This document shows positions 45,666-54,582 of a DNA stretch of 64,000 nt, one piece after another. The stretch lies in contig NZ_JASGKT010000002.1 of assembly GCF_047600445.1 (NCBI RefSeq), positions 1,860,001 to 1,924,000 on the forward strand, in the 5' to 3' direction. The notes beneath the pieces were generated by a model that saw only the letters and a program-made list of their open reading frames with translations, had not been told where the DNA came from and ran no database searches. The translations under genes were made by a program, and so were the position numbers. Every line of letters starts with the position of its first letter. The first letter of the stretch is position 1. The DNA comes from Piscinibacter sp047600445 (GTDB lineage: Bacteria > Pseudomonadota > Gammaproteobacteria > Burkholderiales > Burkholderiaceae_C).

Positions 45666-46597
45666 GCCGTTCCCATCAGGCGCAGCATCAATTCGACACG
45701 CGCCTGCGCCGGCGTCAGCCCGCCGGCCGAGGGCAGGCGGTCGGCGGGGGTGGGCTGCACCGGGCCGGCCAGGCAACGGGTGCTGCGCAGCACGCTGACG
45801 CCGGCGGCCCGCGCGTCCAGCAGCGCCGCCGCGAGCGCGTGATGCAGCGTGCCGTTGCCGGTGCCGGCCACGACCAGGCCGCGCACGCCGGCGGCCACCA
45901 GCGCCCGCACGGCCTCGGGCCGCGCGCCGGCGTGGCTGGTGACGATCTCGACCCAGGGCCAGTCGCCCTGCCCGATGCGCTCCAGCCCGAGCGGCTCGCC
46001 CGCCGGCCAGTCGCGCAGGCGCCGCACGCGGCCTTCCTCGACGTGGGCCAGCGGCCCGGCATCGCCCGAGCCGAAGGCGTCGAGGCGGTAGCTGTGCCGC
46101 TTGCGCACCTCGAGCGCCGAGTGCGCCGTGCCGGCCAGCACGGCCATCACGCCGCGCGCGCCGGGCTCGCGCGCCAGCGTCACCGCGTCGAGCAGGTTCT
46201 GCGGCCCGTCGCGCAGCAGCGAGGTGGCCGGGCGCATCGCGGCGGTCAGCACCACCGGCTTGCGCGGCGCGAGCAGGCGCTGCAGCAGGTAGGCCGTCTC
46301 TTCCAGCGTGTCGGTGCCGTGCGTGATCACCACCCCGGCGATGCCGGGCTGCGCGAGGTGGTGCGCCACGCGCTGCGCCAGCGCCGCCCACACCGCGAAG
46401 CTCATGTCCTTGCTGTCGAGCTGCGCCACCTGTTCGGCGAGCAGCGGCACGCCGTGCAGCGCCGGCACCGCGTCGACCAGCGCCTGCACGCCGAGCTGCG
46501 CGGCGCTGTAGCCGATGTTGTCGGTGGCGCTCGCGGCGGTACCGGCGATGGTGCCGCCGGTGGCGAGCACCGCCACCGTGAGTGCGGTGTCTTGCAT
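45662..46597 (-). CDS. Type I/II-like asparaginase
   Basis: A 311-residue enzyme hydrolysing asparagine to aspartate. Both catalytic threonine motifs are intact: VLATGGTIAGTA (first Thr) and VVITHGTDTLEETAYLL (second Thr, with Asp and downstream Lys-like region VVLTAAMRPATS). No signal peptide is seen, so the enzyme is cytoplasmic. ATG at 46597 is chosen because it directly precedes the VAVLATGG strand. Divergent from lexA, with the LexA box 13 bases upstream of its start, so LexA could also affect it. Convergent with ohr, stops overlapping by four bases. Confidence 0.9.
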   Translation of the reverse strand: MQDTALTVAVLATGGTIAGTAASATDNIGYSAAQLGVQALVDAVPALHGVPLLAEQVAQLDSKDMSFAVWAALAQRVAHHLAQPGIAGVVITHGTDTLEETAYLLQRLLAPRKPVVLTAAMRPATSLLRDGPQNLLDAVTLAREPGARGVMAVLAGTAHSALEVRKRHSYRLDAFGSGDAGPLAHVEEGRVRRLRDWPAGEPLGLERIGQGDWPWVEIVTSHAGARPEAVRALVAAGVRGLVVAGTGNGTLHHALAAALLDARAAGVSVLRSTRCLAGPVQPTPADRLPSAGGLTPAQARVELMLRLMGTA

Positions 46598-46609
46598 TGA
46601 ACTCACAAA

Positions 46610-46625
46610 CTGGATGAAAATACAG
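46610..46625. promoter_or_regulatory. LexA (SOS) box
   Basis: ctggatgaaaatacag fits the CTGTATATNNNNACAG-type SOS box in its CTG-N10-CAG frame. It lies 36 bases before the lexA start, which is the usual place for autoregulation, and 12 bases upstream of the asparaginase ATG on the other strand. Confidence 0.8.
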
Positions 46626-46660
46626 GTGCTGGACATGCATCCAGCGCCCAAGGAGTGCCC

Positions 46661-47338
46661 GTGCAGGAGAAGCCCAAACTCACCGACCGCCAGCAGCAGA
46701 TTCTCGATCTGGTGCAAAGCGCCATCGAACGCACAGGCGCCCCGCCCACGCGCGCCGAGATCGCCGCCGAACTCGGCTTCAAATCGGCCAATGCCGCCGA
46801 GGAGCACCTGCAAGCCCTGGCCCGCAAGGGCGTGATCGAACTGGTGGGCGGCACCTCGCGCGGCATCCGCTTGAAGTCTGACACATTGCGCGCGCTGGCC
46901 GAATCGCGCGTCAAGCAGTTCAGCCTGCCGCTGCCCAGCCTCGCGCAGCTCTCGCTGCCGCTGGTGGGCCGCGTCGCGGCGGGCTCGCCCATCCTCGCGC
47001 AGGAGCACATCGACCAGACCTACGTGGTCGAGGCCGGCATGTTCCCGCGCCGGCCCGACTATCTGCTGAAGGTGCGCGGCATGAGCATGCGCGACGCCGG
47101 CATCATGGACGGCGACCTGCTCGCGGTGCAGAAGGCCAAGGAGGCGAAGAACGGCCAGATCGTCGTCGCGCGGCTGGGCGACGAGGTCACCGTCAAGCGC
47201 TTCCGCCGCACGCGCACGGGCATCGAACTGATTCCCGAGAACCCCGACTTCGAGACCATCGTCGTGCACCCGGGCGACGAGCAGTTCGAGCTGGAGGGCC
47301 TGGCGGTCGGCCTGATCCGCAACAACATGCTGATGTGA
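46661..47338 (+). CDS. lexA: LexA repressor
   Basis: A 225-residue SOS repressor. The winged-helix DNA-binding part is KLTDRQQQILDLVQSAIERTG and FKSANAAEEHLQALARKGVIEL. Self-cleavage would occur at A107-G108 in VAAGSPILAQEH, with catalytic S142 (GMSMRDAGIMDGDLL) and K179 (EVTVKRF). GTG at 46661 is chosen because AAGGAG ends six bases before it; an in-frame GTG at 46655 would abut the ribosome binding site. It is preceded by a LexA box and followed after ten bases by a small HhH gene. Confidence 0.97.
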   Translation: MQEKPKLTDRQQQILDLVQSAIERTGAPPTRAEIAAELGFKSANAAEEHLQALARKGVIELVGGTSRGIRLKSDTLRALAESRVKQFSLPLPSLAQLSLPLVGRVAAGSPILAQEHIDQTYVVEAGMFPRRPDYLLKVRGMSMRDAGIMDGDLLAVQKAKEAKNGQIVVARLGDEVTVKRFRRTRTGIELIPENPDFETIVVHPGDEQFELEGLAVGLIRNNMLM

Positions 47339-47348
47339 GTGGCATGGA

Positions 47349-47660
47349 ATGGGTACGGCCACGACCATCAAGTCGCCCAAGGCGCGCACGGCCGAAGCCT
47401 GCGAGCGCCTGGAGCAACTGCCCAACATCGGCCCGTCGCTGGCCGCCGACCTGCGCCTGATCGGCATCCACACGCCGGCCGAGCTGCGCGGCAAGGATCC
47501 CTTCGTGCTCTACCAGAAGCTGTGCGCCGCCACCGGCCAGCGGCAGGATCCGTGCGTGCTCGACACCTTCATGGCCGCCACCGACTTCATGCGCGGCGCG
47601 CCGGCCGCGCCGTGGTGGCACTACACGGCGCAGCGCAAGGCGCTGTTCGGGCAGGTCTGA
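47349..47660 (+). CDS. Cdd1-like helix-hairpin-helix protein
   Basis: A 103-residue protein of the pathogenicity-locus (Cdd1)/mitomycin-resistance type. It has ERLEQLPNIGPSLAADLRLIGIHTPAELRGKDPFVLYQKLC, a DNA-binding-like helix-hairpin-helix, and ends PWWHYTAQRKALFG, both typical of this family. It begins ten bases after lexA and may share the SOS promoter, so a role in DNA damage response is plausible. The biochemical function of the family is not known to me. Confidence 0.8.
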   Translation: MGTATTIKSPKARTAEACERLEQLPNIGPSLAADLRLIGIHTPAELRGKDPFVLYQKLCAATGQRQDPCVLDTFMAATDFMRGAPAAPWWHYTAQRKALFGQV

Positions 47661-47667
47661 CCGCCGG

Positions 47668-50073
47668 CTAAGGCCCGGGTTCGAGCTTCAGCGTCTGCAC
47701 CGCCGGCGCCGACCACAGCGGCACGTAGTCCACCCTCGCCCAGCGCTCGACGAAGCCACGGTAGTGCGGCGACAGGGCGATGCCCGACTGCCCGCTGGAG
47801 TGCATGAAGCGCGAGTTCGCCGCATCGCCCAGGTCGTAGATCGCGCGCAGCGAGGGGCCGTGCTCGTCGAGGTACAGCTCGCCGGTGCTGGCGTCGGGCC
47901 TGAGGTTCACGCGCGACACGTTGACGGTGTAGGTGTCGCCGCCCACCGGCGTGCGCAGTTCGAACCAGCGCGCCAGCGCCTTGACGCGGCTGAACGGCCG
48001 GTGCTCGCTGCGCGCCTGGTGGGCGCGGCTCCAGCGCCACGCGGAAACGTCCGGCCCCTGCGCGGCCTGCAGCTCGTCGAGCGCACGCGCCAGCGCACGG
48101 TCGTTGATCTGCGCGCAGGTTTCCAGCGCCGGCGTGCTCTTGTCGTCGCACCACCAGTCGTCCTGGCGTGTCATCACGTCCTGCATCGCCTCGCGCCAGG
48201 CGCGAACGCTGGCCGTCCAGGCGGCTTCGCCGGCCTCGTCGGCGAACAGGTCGTGCGCGAGGTGGCGAGCCCAGGCCCAGTAGATCAGCGGGGCGGCCTT
48301 GTCGGCGGCCATCACGCCGTCGAAGCCGGCCAGCTCGCGCTGCGCCGCGGTGGCCAGCGGGTGCGCGGGCGCGGCCTGGCGCAGCAGCGGCAGCATGGGC
48401 AGCGCGGCCAGCGACAGCTCGTCGGCCTGCATCGCCCGCATGTCGGCGATCGAGTGCTTCTCCCGGGCCGCCAGCATCTGCTCGATGCGCTGGTAGCGCC
48501 ACGGCGGCGCCCACTCGCTGGTCAGGTAGTGCGGGTAGTCGGCCGGGTGGATGCGCTGGTTGGCGGTGGCGATCCAGCCGCGCGGCGGGTCGGTCTCGCG
48601 CGGCGTGACGCCGGCGTCGAGGAAGCCGGCCCAGTCGTAGCGCGCCAGCCAGCCGGGCGCCGGCACCTGGCCCTTCAGGTCGTTGTCGGGCTTGCGCAGC
48701 GGCACGCGGCCGGCCGAGACCACGGCGATGCGGCCGGCGCGGTCGGCCACCACCACGTTCTGCATCGGCGCCACGTAGCGCGCGGTGGCGCGGACGAATT
48801 CGTCGACCGAGCGCGCCGCGGTCATCTCCCAGCTCGCCTCCATCGTGCCGGGGTCGGGGTCGAGCGCGGTCCAGCGCAGCGCGATCGCATAGGCCGGCGC
48901 CGAGGCCGGGCCGGTCAGCCCGGCGCCGGCCCCGCCGTCGGAAATCACCGGGCCGTGGCGCGTGGCGCGCACGCTCAGGTGTTCGTCGGGCTTGCCCTTG
49001 ACGCGGATCACCTCGTCGAAGCGCTCGAAGGCCTCCCAGCCCTGCGGCGTCTGGTACCGGCCGGCATCGGCCGGGTCGATGCGTTCGAGGTAGAGGTCCT
49101 GCACGTCGGGGCCGGTGTTGGTGAAACCCCAGGCGATGTGCTCGGTCTGCCCCAGCACCACCTGCGGCAGCCCCGGCATCGTCGCGCCGGCCACGCGCCC
49201 GGCCGGCGTCTCGATGCGCGCGAAGTACCACAGCGCCGGCGCGCTGAGCTTCAGGTGCGGGTCGTTGGCCAGCAGCGGCTTGCCGCTGCCGGTGCGCGCG
49301 CCGGCCAGCACCCAGTTGTTCGAGCCCACGCCCTCCACGCCCGATTCGGGCGCGGCGGCCAGCGCCTGCGCGCCGAGCCGGGCATCGACCTTCAGCGAGC
49401 GGAACAGCGCGCTGTAGTCGGCCGTTGCCAGCGGCTTCTCGCCCGGGTAGGGCGGCAGCAGTTCGTTGATGCGCGCAACGGGCAGGCGCAGCGCCAGCCG
49501 CATGCGCTGCAGCTCGGTGGTCCAGTTGCCGCCCAGGTCCCAGGCCATCATGATCATCCAGGCCAGGCTGTCCTGCGGCGTCCACGGCTCGGGCTGCAGG
49601 CCCAGCAGCACGAATTCCGGCGGCCGTGCGCGCATCTGCTCGCGCACGAAGGCGTTGATGCCGTCGGCATAGGCCTGCAGCAGCTCGCGCGAGCGCGGGT
49701 CGAGGCGCTCCCACTGTGCCGCGGCGGTGCGCCCGACACCCAGCGCACGCAGGAAGCGGTCGGTTTCCAGCGCCGCCTCGCCGAAGGCCTCGGCCAGCCG
49801 GCCGGCGCCGATGCGGCGGTGCGTCTCGAGCTGCCAGAGCCGGTCTTGCGCATGCACGAAGCCGAGCGCGAACGAGGCGTCGCGCAGGCTGCCGGCGCGT
49901 ATGCTCGGGATGCCGTCGGCATCGCGCTCGACGCTCACCGCGCCGTGCAGGCCGGCGAGCGTGATCGCGCCCTCGGTGCGCGGCAGCACCAGCGAGCGGT
50001 AGGTTCCGAACGCCACGGCCAGCGCCGCGGCGAGCACCAGCAAGCCCACGGCGATTCGACGAGCCCAACGCAT
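47668..50073 (-). CDS. Penicillin acylase family protein (Ntn hydrolase)
   Basis: An 801-residue precursor that would be cut into alpha and beta chains. An N-terminal hydrophobic segment (AVGLLVLAAALAVAFGTYRSLVL) anchors or exports it. The alpha part has DADGIPSIRAGSLRDASFALGFVHAQDRLWQLE. The beta chain would start at the nucleophile S251 in EGVGSNNWVLAG, with NDPHLKLSAPALWY next. The family includes penicillin G acylases and acyl-homoserine-lactone acylases. Sequence alone does not tell which; the presence of an AHL synthase in the window makes AHL degradation worth testing. Stop is 8 bases from the HhH gene (convergent). Confidence 0.9.
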   Translation of the reverse strand: MRWARRIAVGLLVLAAALAVAFGTYRSLVLPRTEGAITLAGLHGAVSVERDADGIPSIRAGSLRDASFALGFVHAQDRLWQLETHRRIGAGRLAEAFGEAALETDRFLRALGVGRTAAAQWERLDPRSRELLQAYADGINAFVREQMRARPPEFVLLGLQPEPWTPQDSLAWMIMMAWDLGGNWTTELQRMRLALRLPVARINELLPPYPGEKPLATADYSALFRSLKVDARLGAQALAAAPESGVEGVGSNNWVLAGARTGSGKPLLANDPHLKLSAPALWYFARIETPAGRVAGATMPGLPQVVLGQTEHIAWGFTNTGPDVQDLYLERIDPADAGRYQTPQGWEAFERFDEVIRVKGKPDEHLSVRATRHGPVISDGGAGAGLTGPASAPAYAIALRWTALDPDPGTMEASWEMTAARSVDEFVRATARYVAPMQNVVVADRAGRIAVVSAGRVPLRKPDNDLKGQVPAPGWLARYDWAGFLDAGVTPRETDPPRGWIATANQRIHPADYPHYLTSEWAPPWRYQRIEQMLAAREKHSIADMRAMQADELSLAALPMLPLLRQAAPAHPLATAAQRELAGFDGVMAADKAAPLIYWAWARHLAHDLFADEAGEAAWTASVRAWREAMQDVMTRQDDWWCDDKSTPALETCAQINDRALARALDELQAAQGPDVSAWRWSRAHQARSEHRPFSRVKALARWFELRTPVGGDTYTVNVSRVNLRPDASTGELYLDEHGPSLRAIYDLGDAANSRFMHSSGQSGIALSPHYRGFVERWARVDYVPLWSAPAVQTLKLEPGP

Positions 50074-50233
50074 CGTTTTTCTCCTTCTTGTCCTGGATCC
50101 AGGCGGCGGCAGAGCTTACGCCCAAGCGTGAAAAAGCCGGCACTTTCCGCGCCTGCTCGTCACGTTGCGGCACGACGGGGAGGTTCACACTGCGCCCATG
50201 CCCGCATTGTCGACGGGCCCAGCGTTGGGAATC

Positions 50234-50683
50234 ATGATCTCGCCTCAGCACGCCAGCCGCCCCAGCGTCGGCCGCACCCGGCCCGCGCGGCTCGAAATCT
50301 GCCCTCCGCAACGCCAGCGCACGGCGCGCCACTGGCTGCTGCGCGTCAAGCGCTGGCTGGTGGCCGGCTGGCCCGGCGCCGAGCGGGCCACGGCCGCGCT
50401 GCCCGAACGCTCGCGCGCGCTGGCCGCGGCGCGCCAGGACTTCTTCGACGCCACCGCCGACCTGCGGCTGCCCGCCGCCGCGGCGCTGCTGGACCGCATC
50501 GAGTACGCCAAGTCGATGCGCGAGCTGTGGCACCTGCGCGCCGAGGTGTTCGCGCTGGTCTCGCTGGAGCTGAACCAGTTCGAGGCCGACAAGCGCCTGG
50601 CCCGGCTGAACCGCCACTTCCCGACACGCGCGCCGCGTTCGGGCTTCTCGGGCCTGCACACCGGCAAGGGCATGTGGCCCTGA
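50234..50683 (+). CDS. Hypothetical helical protein
   Basis: A 149-residue protein with a basic N-terminal tail (RTRPARLEICPPQRQRTARHW) and a helical core (LAAARQDFFDATADLRLPAAAALLDRIEYAKSMRELWHLRAEVFALVSLELNQFEADKRL split over several helices), ending RSGFSGLHTGKGMWP. No signal peptide or membrane helix. I have seen similar unnamed proteins in Burkholderiales but know no function. The start is uncertain: ATG at 50198 and TTG at 50165 are in the same frame; 50234 has GGGA four bases ahead. Confidence 0.6.
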   Translation: MISPQHASRPSVGRTRPARLEICPPQRQRTARHWLLRVKRWLVAGWPGAERATAALPERSRALAAARQDFFDATADLRLPAAAALLDRIEYAKSMRELWHLRAEVFALVSLELNQFEADKRLARLNRHFPTRAPRSGFSGLHTGKGMWP

Positions 50684-50770
50684 GCGGCTGAGAAGCGGCT
50701 GATCCCCCGGCGGCGGGCGGCGACGCCGCCCGTGCACAATCGGCGCCATCCGCCCCAGAGCGCCGCCGAC

Positions 50771-51778
50771 GTGAACATCATCATCCTCGACGACTACCAG
50801 GACGCGGTGCGCAAGCTGAGCTGCGCCGCGCTGCTGGAGCCGTACAACGCCAAGGTCTTCACCAACACCGTCAAGGGCATCGGCCAGCTTTCGGTGCGCC
50901 TGAAGGACGCCGACGTGCTGGTGCTGATCCGCGAGCGCACGCACTTCCCGCGCCTGCTGCTGGAGAAGCTGCCCAAGCTCAAGCTGATCGCGCAGACCGG
51001 CCGCGTCGGCGCGCACATCGACCTCGACGCCGCGACGCGGCTGGGCATCGCCGTGGCCGAGGGCGTCGGCGCGCCGGCGGCCACGGCCGAGCTGACCTGG
51101 GCGCTGATCATGGCGGCGATGCGCCGGCTGCCGCAGTACATCGGCAACCTCAAGCACGGCGCCTGGCAGCAGTCGGGGCTGAAGGCGGCGTCGATGCCGC
51201 CGAACTTCGGCATCGGCCTGATGCTGCGCGGGCGCACGCTGGGCATCTGGGGCTACGGGCAGATCGGCCGCATGGTGGCCGGCTACGGCCGCGCCTTCGG
51301 CATGACGGTGCAGGTGTGGGGCAGCGAGGCGGCGCGCGAGCGCGCGCTGGCCGACGGCCACCTCGCCGCGCCGAGCTGCGAGGAATTCTTCGAGAGCTGC
51401 GACGTGCTCTCGCTGCACCTGCGCCTGGCCGACAGCACGCGCGGCATCGTGCGCCTGGACGCGCTGACGCGCATGAAGCCGACCGCGCTGCTGGTCAACA
51501 CCTCGCGCGCCGAGCTGATCGAGGAAGGCGCGCTGGTCTCGGCGCTGAACCGCGGCCGCCCCGGCATGGCGGCGGTCGACGTGTTCGAGAGCGAGCCCAT
51601 CCTGCAAGGCCACCCGCTGCTGCGCCTGGAGAACGCGGTGTGCACGCCGCACATCGGCTACGTGGAACTGGACAGCTACGAGCAGTACTTCCGCGCGGCG
51701 TTCGAGAACGTCGTCAACTTCATCGCCAAGAACCCGACGAACGTCGTCAACCCCGAAGCGCTGCGCGTGATCCGATGA
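50771..51778 (+). CDS. D-2-hydroxyacid dehydrogenase family protein
   Basis: A 335-residue NAD-dependent oxidoreductase with the SerA-like layout. The NAD site is LGIWGYGQIGRMVAGYGRAFGM (GxGxxG). Catalytic residues are in LVNTSRAELIEEGALVSAL (Arg), the Glu nearby, and CTPHIGYVELDSYEQY (His). The GTG at 50771 yields the standard NIIILDDYQDAV start. It overlaps the MFS gene by four bases. The substrate is not evident; SerA, glyoxylate reductase or other 2-ketoacid use are possible. Confidence 0.88.
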   Translation: MNIIILDDYQDAVRKLSCAALLEPYNAKVFTNTVKGIGQLSVRLKDADVLVLIRERTHFPRLLLEKLPKLKLIAQTGRVGAHIDLDAATRLGIAVAEGVGAPAATAELTWALIMAAMRRLPQYIGNLKHGAWQQSGLKAASMPPNFGIGLMLRGRTLGIWGYGQIGRMVAGYGRAFGMTVQVWGSEAARERALADGHLAAPSCEEFFESCDVLSLHLRLADSTRGIVRLDALTRMKPTALLVNTSRAELIEEGALVSALNRGRPGMAAVDVFESEPILQGHPLLRLENAVCTPHIGYVELDSYEQYFRAAFENVVNFIAKNPTNVVNPEALRVIR

Positions 51779-52932
51779 GCGCCGGCACGGCGCAGGCGCG
51801 TTGGGCGCTGCTCGCGGGCAACTTCGTGATCGGCTGCGGCGTGATGGTCGTGGCCGGCACGCTCAACGACCTGGCGCGCTCGCTGGAAGTCTCGGTGGCG
51901 CTGGCCGGCCAGTTGATCACGCTGGGCGCGGTGGTGATGGGCGTGGGTGCGCCGCTGCTGGCGAACTGGGTGGCCGGCTTCGACAGGCGCCGCCTGCTGA
52001 CGCTGACGCTGGCCTGGTACGCCGTCGGCCACGCGCTGTCGGCGCTGATGCCCGACTACGCCGCGCTGGCCGGCGTGCGCGTGCTGTGCATGCTCGGCGC
52101 GGCCGTCTTCACGCCGCAGGCCGCCGCGGCGATCGGCCACATGAGCGAGCCGGCGCGGCGCGGGCGCGCCATCACCTTCGTCTTCCTCGGCTGGTCGCTG
52201 GCCTCGGTGCTGGGCATGCCGATCGCCGCCTGGATCGGCGAAACCTTCGGCTGGCGCGCCGCCTTCGCCACGGTGGCCGTGCTCGGCGCGGGCGCGGCGG
52301 TGTGGGTCCACACGGCGATGCCCGACGGCGTGCGGCCGCCGGCGCTGTCGCGCGCCGCGTGGCGCGAGGCCCTCACGCACCCGGCGCTGATGGCGATCGT
52401 GCTCGTCACCGCCTTGCAGAGCGCCGGACAGTTCACGCTGTTCTCCTACTTCGCGCCCTACTACCGCCAGGTGCTGGCCGCGACGCCGGCGCAGATCAGC
52501 GCGCTGTTCTTCTGGTTCGGCCTGTTCGGGCTGATCGGCAACGTGGTGCTGACACGCGCCATAGACCGCGTCGGCGCGGCGCGCTGCGCGGCGATCGCGC
52601 TGGCGCTGATCACGCTGTCGCTGCTGGCCTGGCCGCTGGCCGGCGGCATGCTGGGCATGGCGATCGTGCTGGTGCCCTGGGCGCTGGGCTGCTTCTCGAC
52701 CAACTCGGCGCAGCAGGCGCGCCTGGGCCTGGCGGCGCCGGCGCTGGCCCCGGCGCTGATGGCGCTGAACACCTCGGCGATCTACCTCGGCCAGGCGGTC
52801 GGCGCGGCCAGCGGCGGCGCGCTGCTGGCCGCCAGCGGCTTCACCTGGCTGAGCCCGGTGGGCGTGCTGTGGATGGTGGCGGCGATGCTGCTGAGCCGCT
52901 GGGCGGCCAGGCGCACGGAGGCCGCACGATGA
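51775..52932 (+). CDS. MFS transporter
   Basis: A 385-residue inner-membrane protein with 12 helices, typical of the AraJ/DHA1 drug-proton antiporter group. Pieces: LSVALAGQLITLGAVVMGVGAPLLANW, the loop motif AGFDRRRLLTLTLAWYAVGHALS (motif A), LGWSLASVLGMPIAAWIGETFGWRAAF (motif C) and VPWALGCFSTNSAQQARLG. ATG overlaps the dehydrogenase stop and its own stop overlaps the first chrA gene, so the four genes form one operon. Substrate unknown. Confidence 0.87.
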   Translation: MSAGTAQARWALLAGNFVIGCGVMVVAGTLNDLARSLEVSVALAGQLITLGAVVMGVGAPLLANWVAGFDRRRLLTLTLAWYAVGHALSALMPDYAALAGVRVLCMLGAAVFTPQAAAAIGHMSEPARRGRAITFVFLGWSLASVLGMPIAAWIGETFGWRAAFATVAVLGAGAAVWVHTAMPDGVRPPALSRAAWREALTHPALMAIVLVTALQSAGQFTLFSYFAPYYRQVLAATPAQISALFFWFGLFGLIGNVVLTRAIDRVGAARCAAIALALITLSLLAWPLAGGMLGMAIVLVPWALGCFSTNSAQQARLGLAAPALAPALMALNTSAIYLGQAVGAASGGALLAASGFTWLSPVGVLWMVAAMLLSRWAARRTEAAR

Positions 52933-53483
52933 ACAACGCGCCCGGCTCCTGCATCGAGCTGTTCCTCGCCTTCAACCGCCTCGCGCTGCAAGGCTTCGGC
53001 GGCGTGCTGGCGGTGGCGCAGGTCGAACTGGTCGAGCGGCGCGGCTGGGTCTCGCGCGCCGACTTCGTCGAACTGCTCTCGGCCAGCCAGGTGCTGCCCG
53101 GGCCCAACGTGGTCAACCTCGCGCTGATGCTGGGCGACCGCTGGTTCGGCTGGCGCGGCGCGCTGGCGGCGCTGGCCGGGTTGATCGTCGTGCCGCTGGC
53201 GATCGTGCTCGCGCTGACGCTGGTGCACGACCGTTTCGAACACGTGCCGCAGGTGGCCGGCGCGCTGCGCGGCATGGGCGCGGTGGCCGCCGGGCTGGTG
53301 CTGGTCACTGCGCTGCGCCTGCTGACGACGCTGCGCGGCAACCGCCTCGGCACGGCGCTGTGCGCCGCGATGGCCGCCGCCGCCTTCGGCGCCGTCGCGC
53401 TGGCACGCTGGCCGCTGGTGGCGGTGCTGGCCGCGCTCGGCCCGCTGGCCATCGCACTGGCGGTATGGAAGCTGCGCCCATGA
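52929..53483 (+). CDS. chrA: Chromate transporter, N-terminal half type
   Basis: A 184-residue short ChrA protein with six helices. The conserved entry LQGFGGVLAVAQVELVERRGWVSRADFVELLSASQVLPGPNVVNLALMLG shows the CHR domain, though the usual GFGGP and PGP-x-x-x-x pattern here read GFGGV and PGPN. Short ChrA proteins work as pairs, and the second half follows immediately with four-base overlap. They export chromate or a related oxyanion; PGPN variants may carry something else. Confidence 0.82.
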   Translation: MNNAPGSCIELFLAFNRLALQGFGGVLAVAQVELVERRGWVSRADFVELLSASQVLPGPNVVNLALMLGDRWFGWRGALAALAGLIVVPLAIVLALTLVHDRFEHVPQVAGALRGMGAVAAGLVLVTALRLLTTLRGNRLGTALCAAMAAAAFGAVALARWPLVAVLAALGPLAIALAVWKLRP

Positions 53484-54028
53484 ACGGCCTGGCCTGGAGC
53501 GACCTGCTCGGCCTGGCCGGCCACTTCATGCTGCTGAGCCTGGTGGCGATCGGCGGGGCGATCACCACCGCATCGGACATGCAGCGTTACCTGGTCGCCG
53601 AACACGGCTGGATCAGCGACGCGCAATTCACCAGCTCGATCGCCATCGCGCAGGCCGCGCCCGGGCCGAACGTGCTGTTCGTCGCGGTGATCGGCTGGAA
53701 CGTCGCCGGCGTGGCCGGCATGCTGGCCACCTTGATCGGCATCATGCTGCCCTCGACGCTGCTGGTGATGGCCGTGTCGCGCTGGGCCGCGCGGCGCCGC
53801 GACAGCCTGGCGGTGCGTGCCTTCGCCACCGGCATGGCGCCGCTGACGCTCGGGCTGCTGCTGGCCACCGGCTGGGTGCTGGCGGAGCCCTTCGTGCGCG
53901 TGCCAGCGCAGCGCATCGGCGCGCTGGCGCTGATCGGCGTGACCATCGCGGTGATGCTGGGCACGCGCGTCAGCCCGATCTGGCTGGTGGCGCTGGGCGC
54001 CGCGACCGGCGCGCTGGGCGGGATCTGA
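53480..54028 (+). CDS. chrA: Chromate transporter, C-terminal half type
   Basis: The partner of the previous gene: 182 residues and six helices, with IGGAITTASDMQRYLVAEHGWISDAQFTSSIAIAQAAPGPNVLFVAVIGW and LIGIMLPSTLLVMAVSRWAARRRD. It also carries PGPN. It overlaps the first half by four bases. The two together equal one full-length ChrA with antiparallel halves. Confidence 0.82.
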   Translation: MNGLAWSDLLGLAGHFMLLSLVAIGGAITTASDMQRYLVAEHGWISDAQFTSSIAIAQAAPGPNVLFVAVIGWNVAGVAGMLATLIGIMLPSTLLVMAVSRWAARRRDSLAVRAFATGMAPLTLGLLLATGWVLAEPFVRVPAQRIGALALIGVTIAVMLGTRVSPIWLVALGAATGALGGI

Positions 54029-54040
54029 GACGAGCCGCGC

Positions 54041-54490
54041 TCAGGTGAGCGCGCGGCCGAGCAGGTCGGGCAGCTCGGCCAGCTCGTCGGCCACCGGCGC
54101 GGGCATGCCGTACCAGCCCGAATCGAGCGACTGCGGCACCAGCACCTCGGCGCCGCCGTCGTTGCTGCGCAGCACCTGCACCGCCAGCGGCACGTCGGGC
54201 GGCGAATCCTCCGACTGCATCAGCACCGGCGTGCCGCCGACCGTCGAGGCCAGCACCACCACCGAGCCCTGCTGGCCGACACGCGCCAGCACCTGCAGGC
54301 CGCGCGCCTCGGCGGCGGCCTCGATGCGGCGCAGCGTCTCCTTCACGCCGTAGGGGCTGTGGCGCAGCACGCGCATCGAGCCGGCCAGGCGCTCGGCATC
54401 GAGCACGCCGCGGCCGGTGCACAGCGAGGCCATCACCACCGCGAGGCTGCCGGTCATCCAGAGCCGGAAGGGAATGCGCAGCGTCTTCAT
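54041..54490 (-). CDS. DUF302-like exported protein
   Basis: A 149-residue protein with a signal peptide or N-terminal anchor (FRLWMTGSLAVVMASLCTG), then a DUF302-like alpha/beta domain: SPYGVKETLRRIEAAAEARGLQVLARVGQ, a strand-rich centre, and VADELAELPDLLGRALT at the end. The DUF302 fold occurs in periplasmic proteins near thiol or oxidative-stress genes, with no firm function. It stands alone, convergent with the chrA pair. Confidence 0.65.
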   Translation of the reverse strand: MKTLRIPFRLWMTGSLAVVMASLCTGRGVLDAERLAGSMRVLRHSPYGVKETLRRIEAAAEARGLQVLARVGQQGSVVVLASTVGGTPVLMQSEDSPPDVPLAVQVLRSNDGGAEVLVPQSLDSGWYGMPAPVADELAELPDLLGRALT

Positions 54491-54582
54491 GGGTGTGCAC
54501 CCTAACCCTCGCACGTGTCGCCCGCAAGTCAACCCTGCTGCCAGCATGTAAAGAATCGCAAGGCGCCGCGCCGGCGGCTCGG

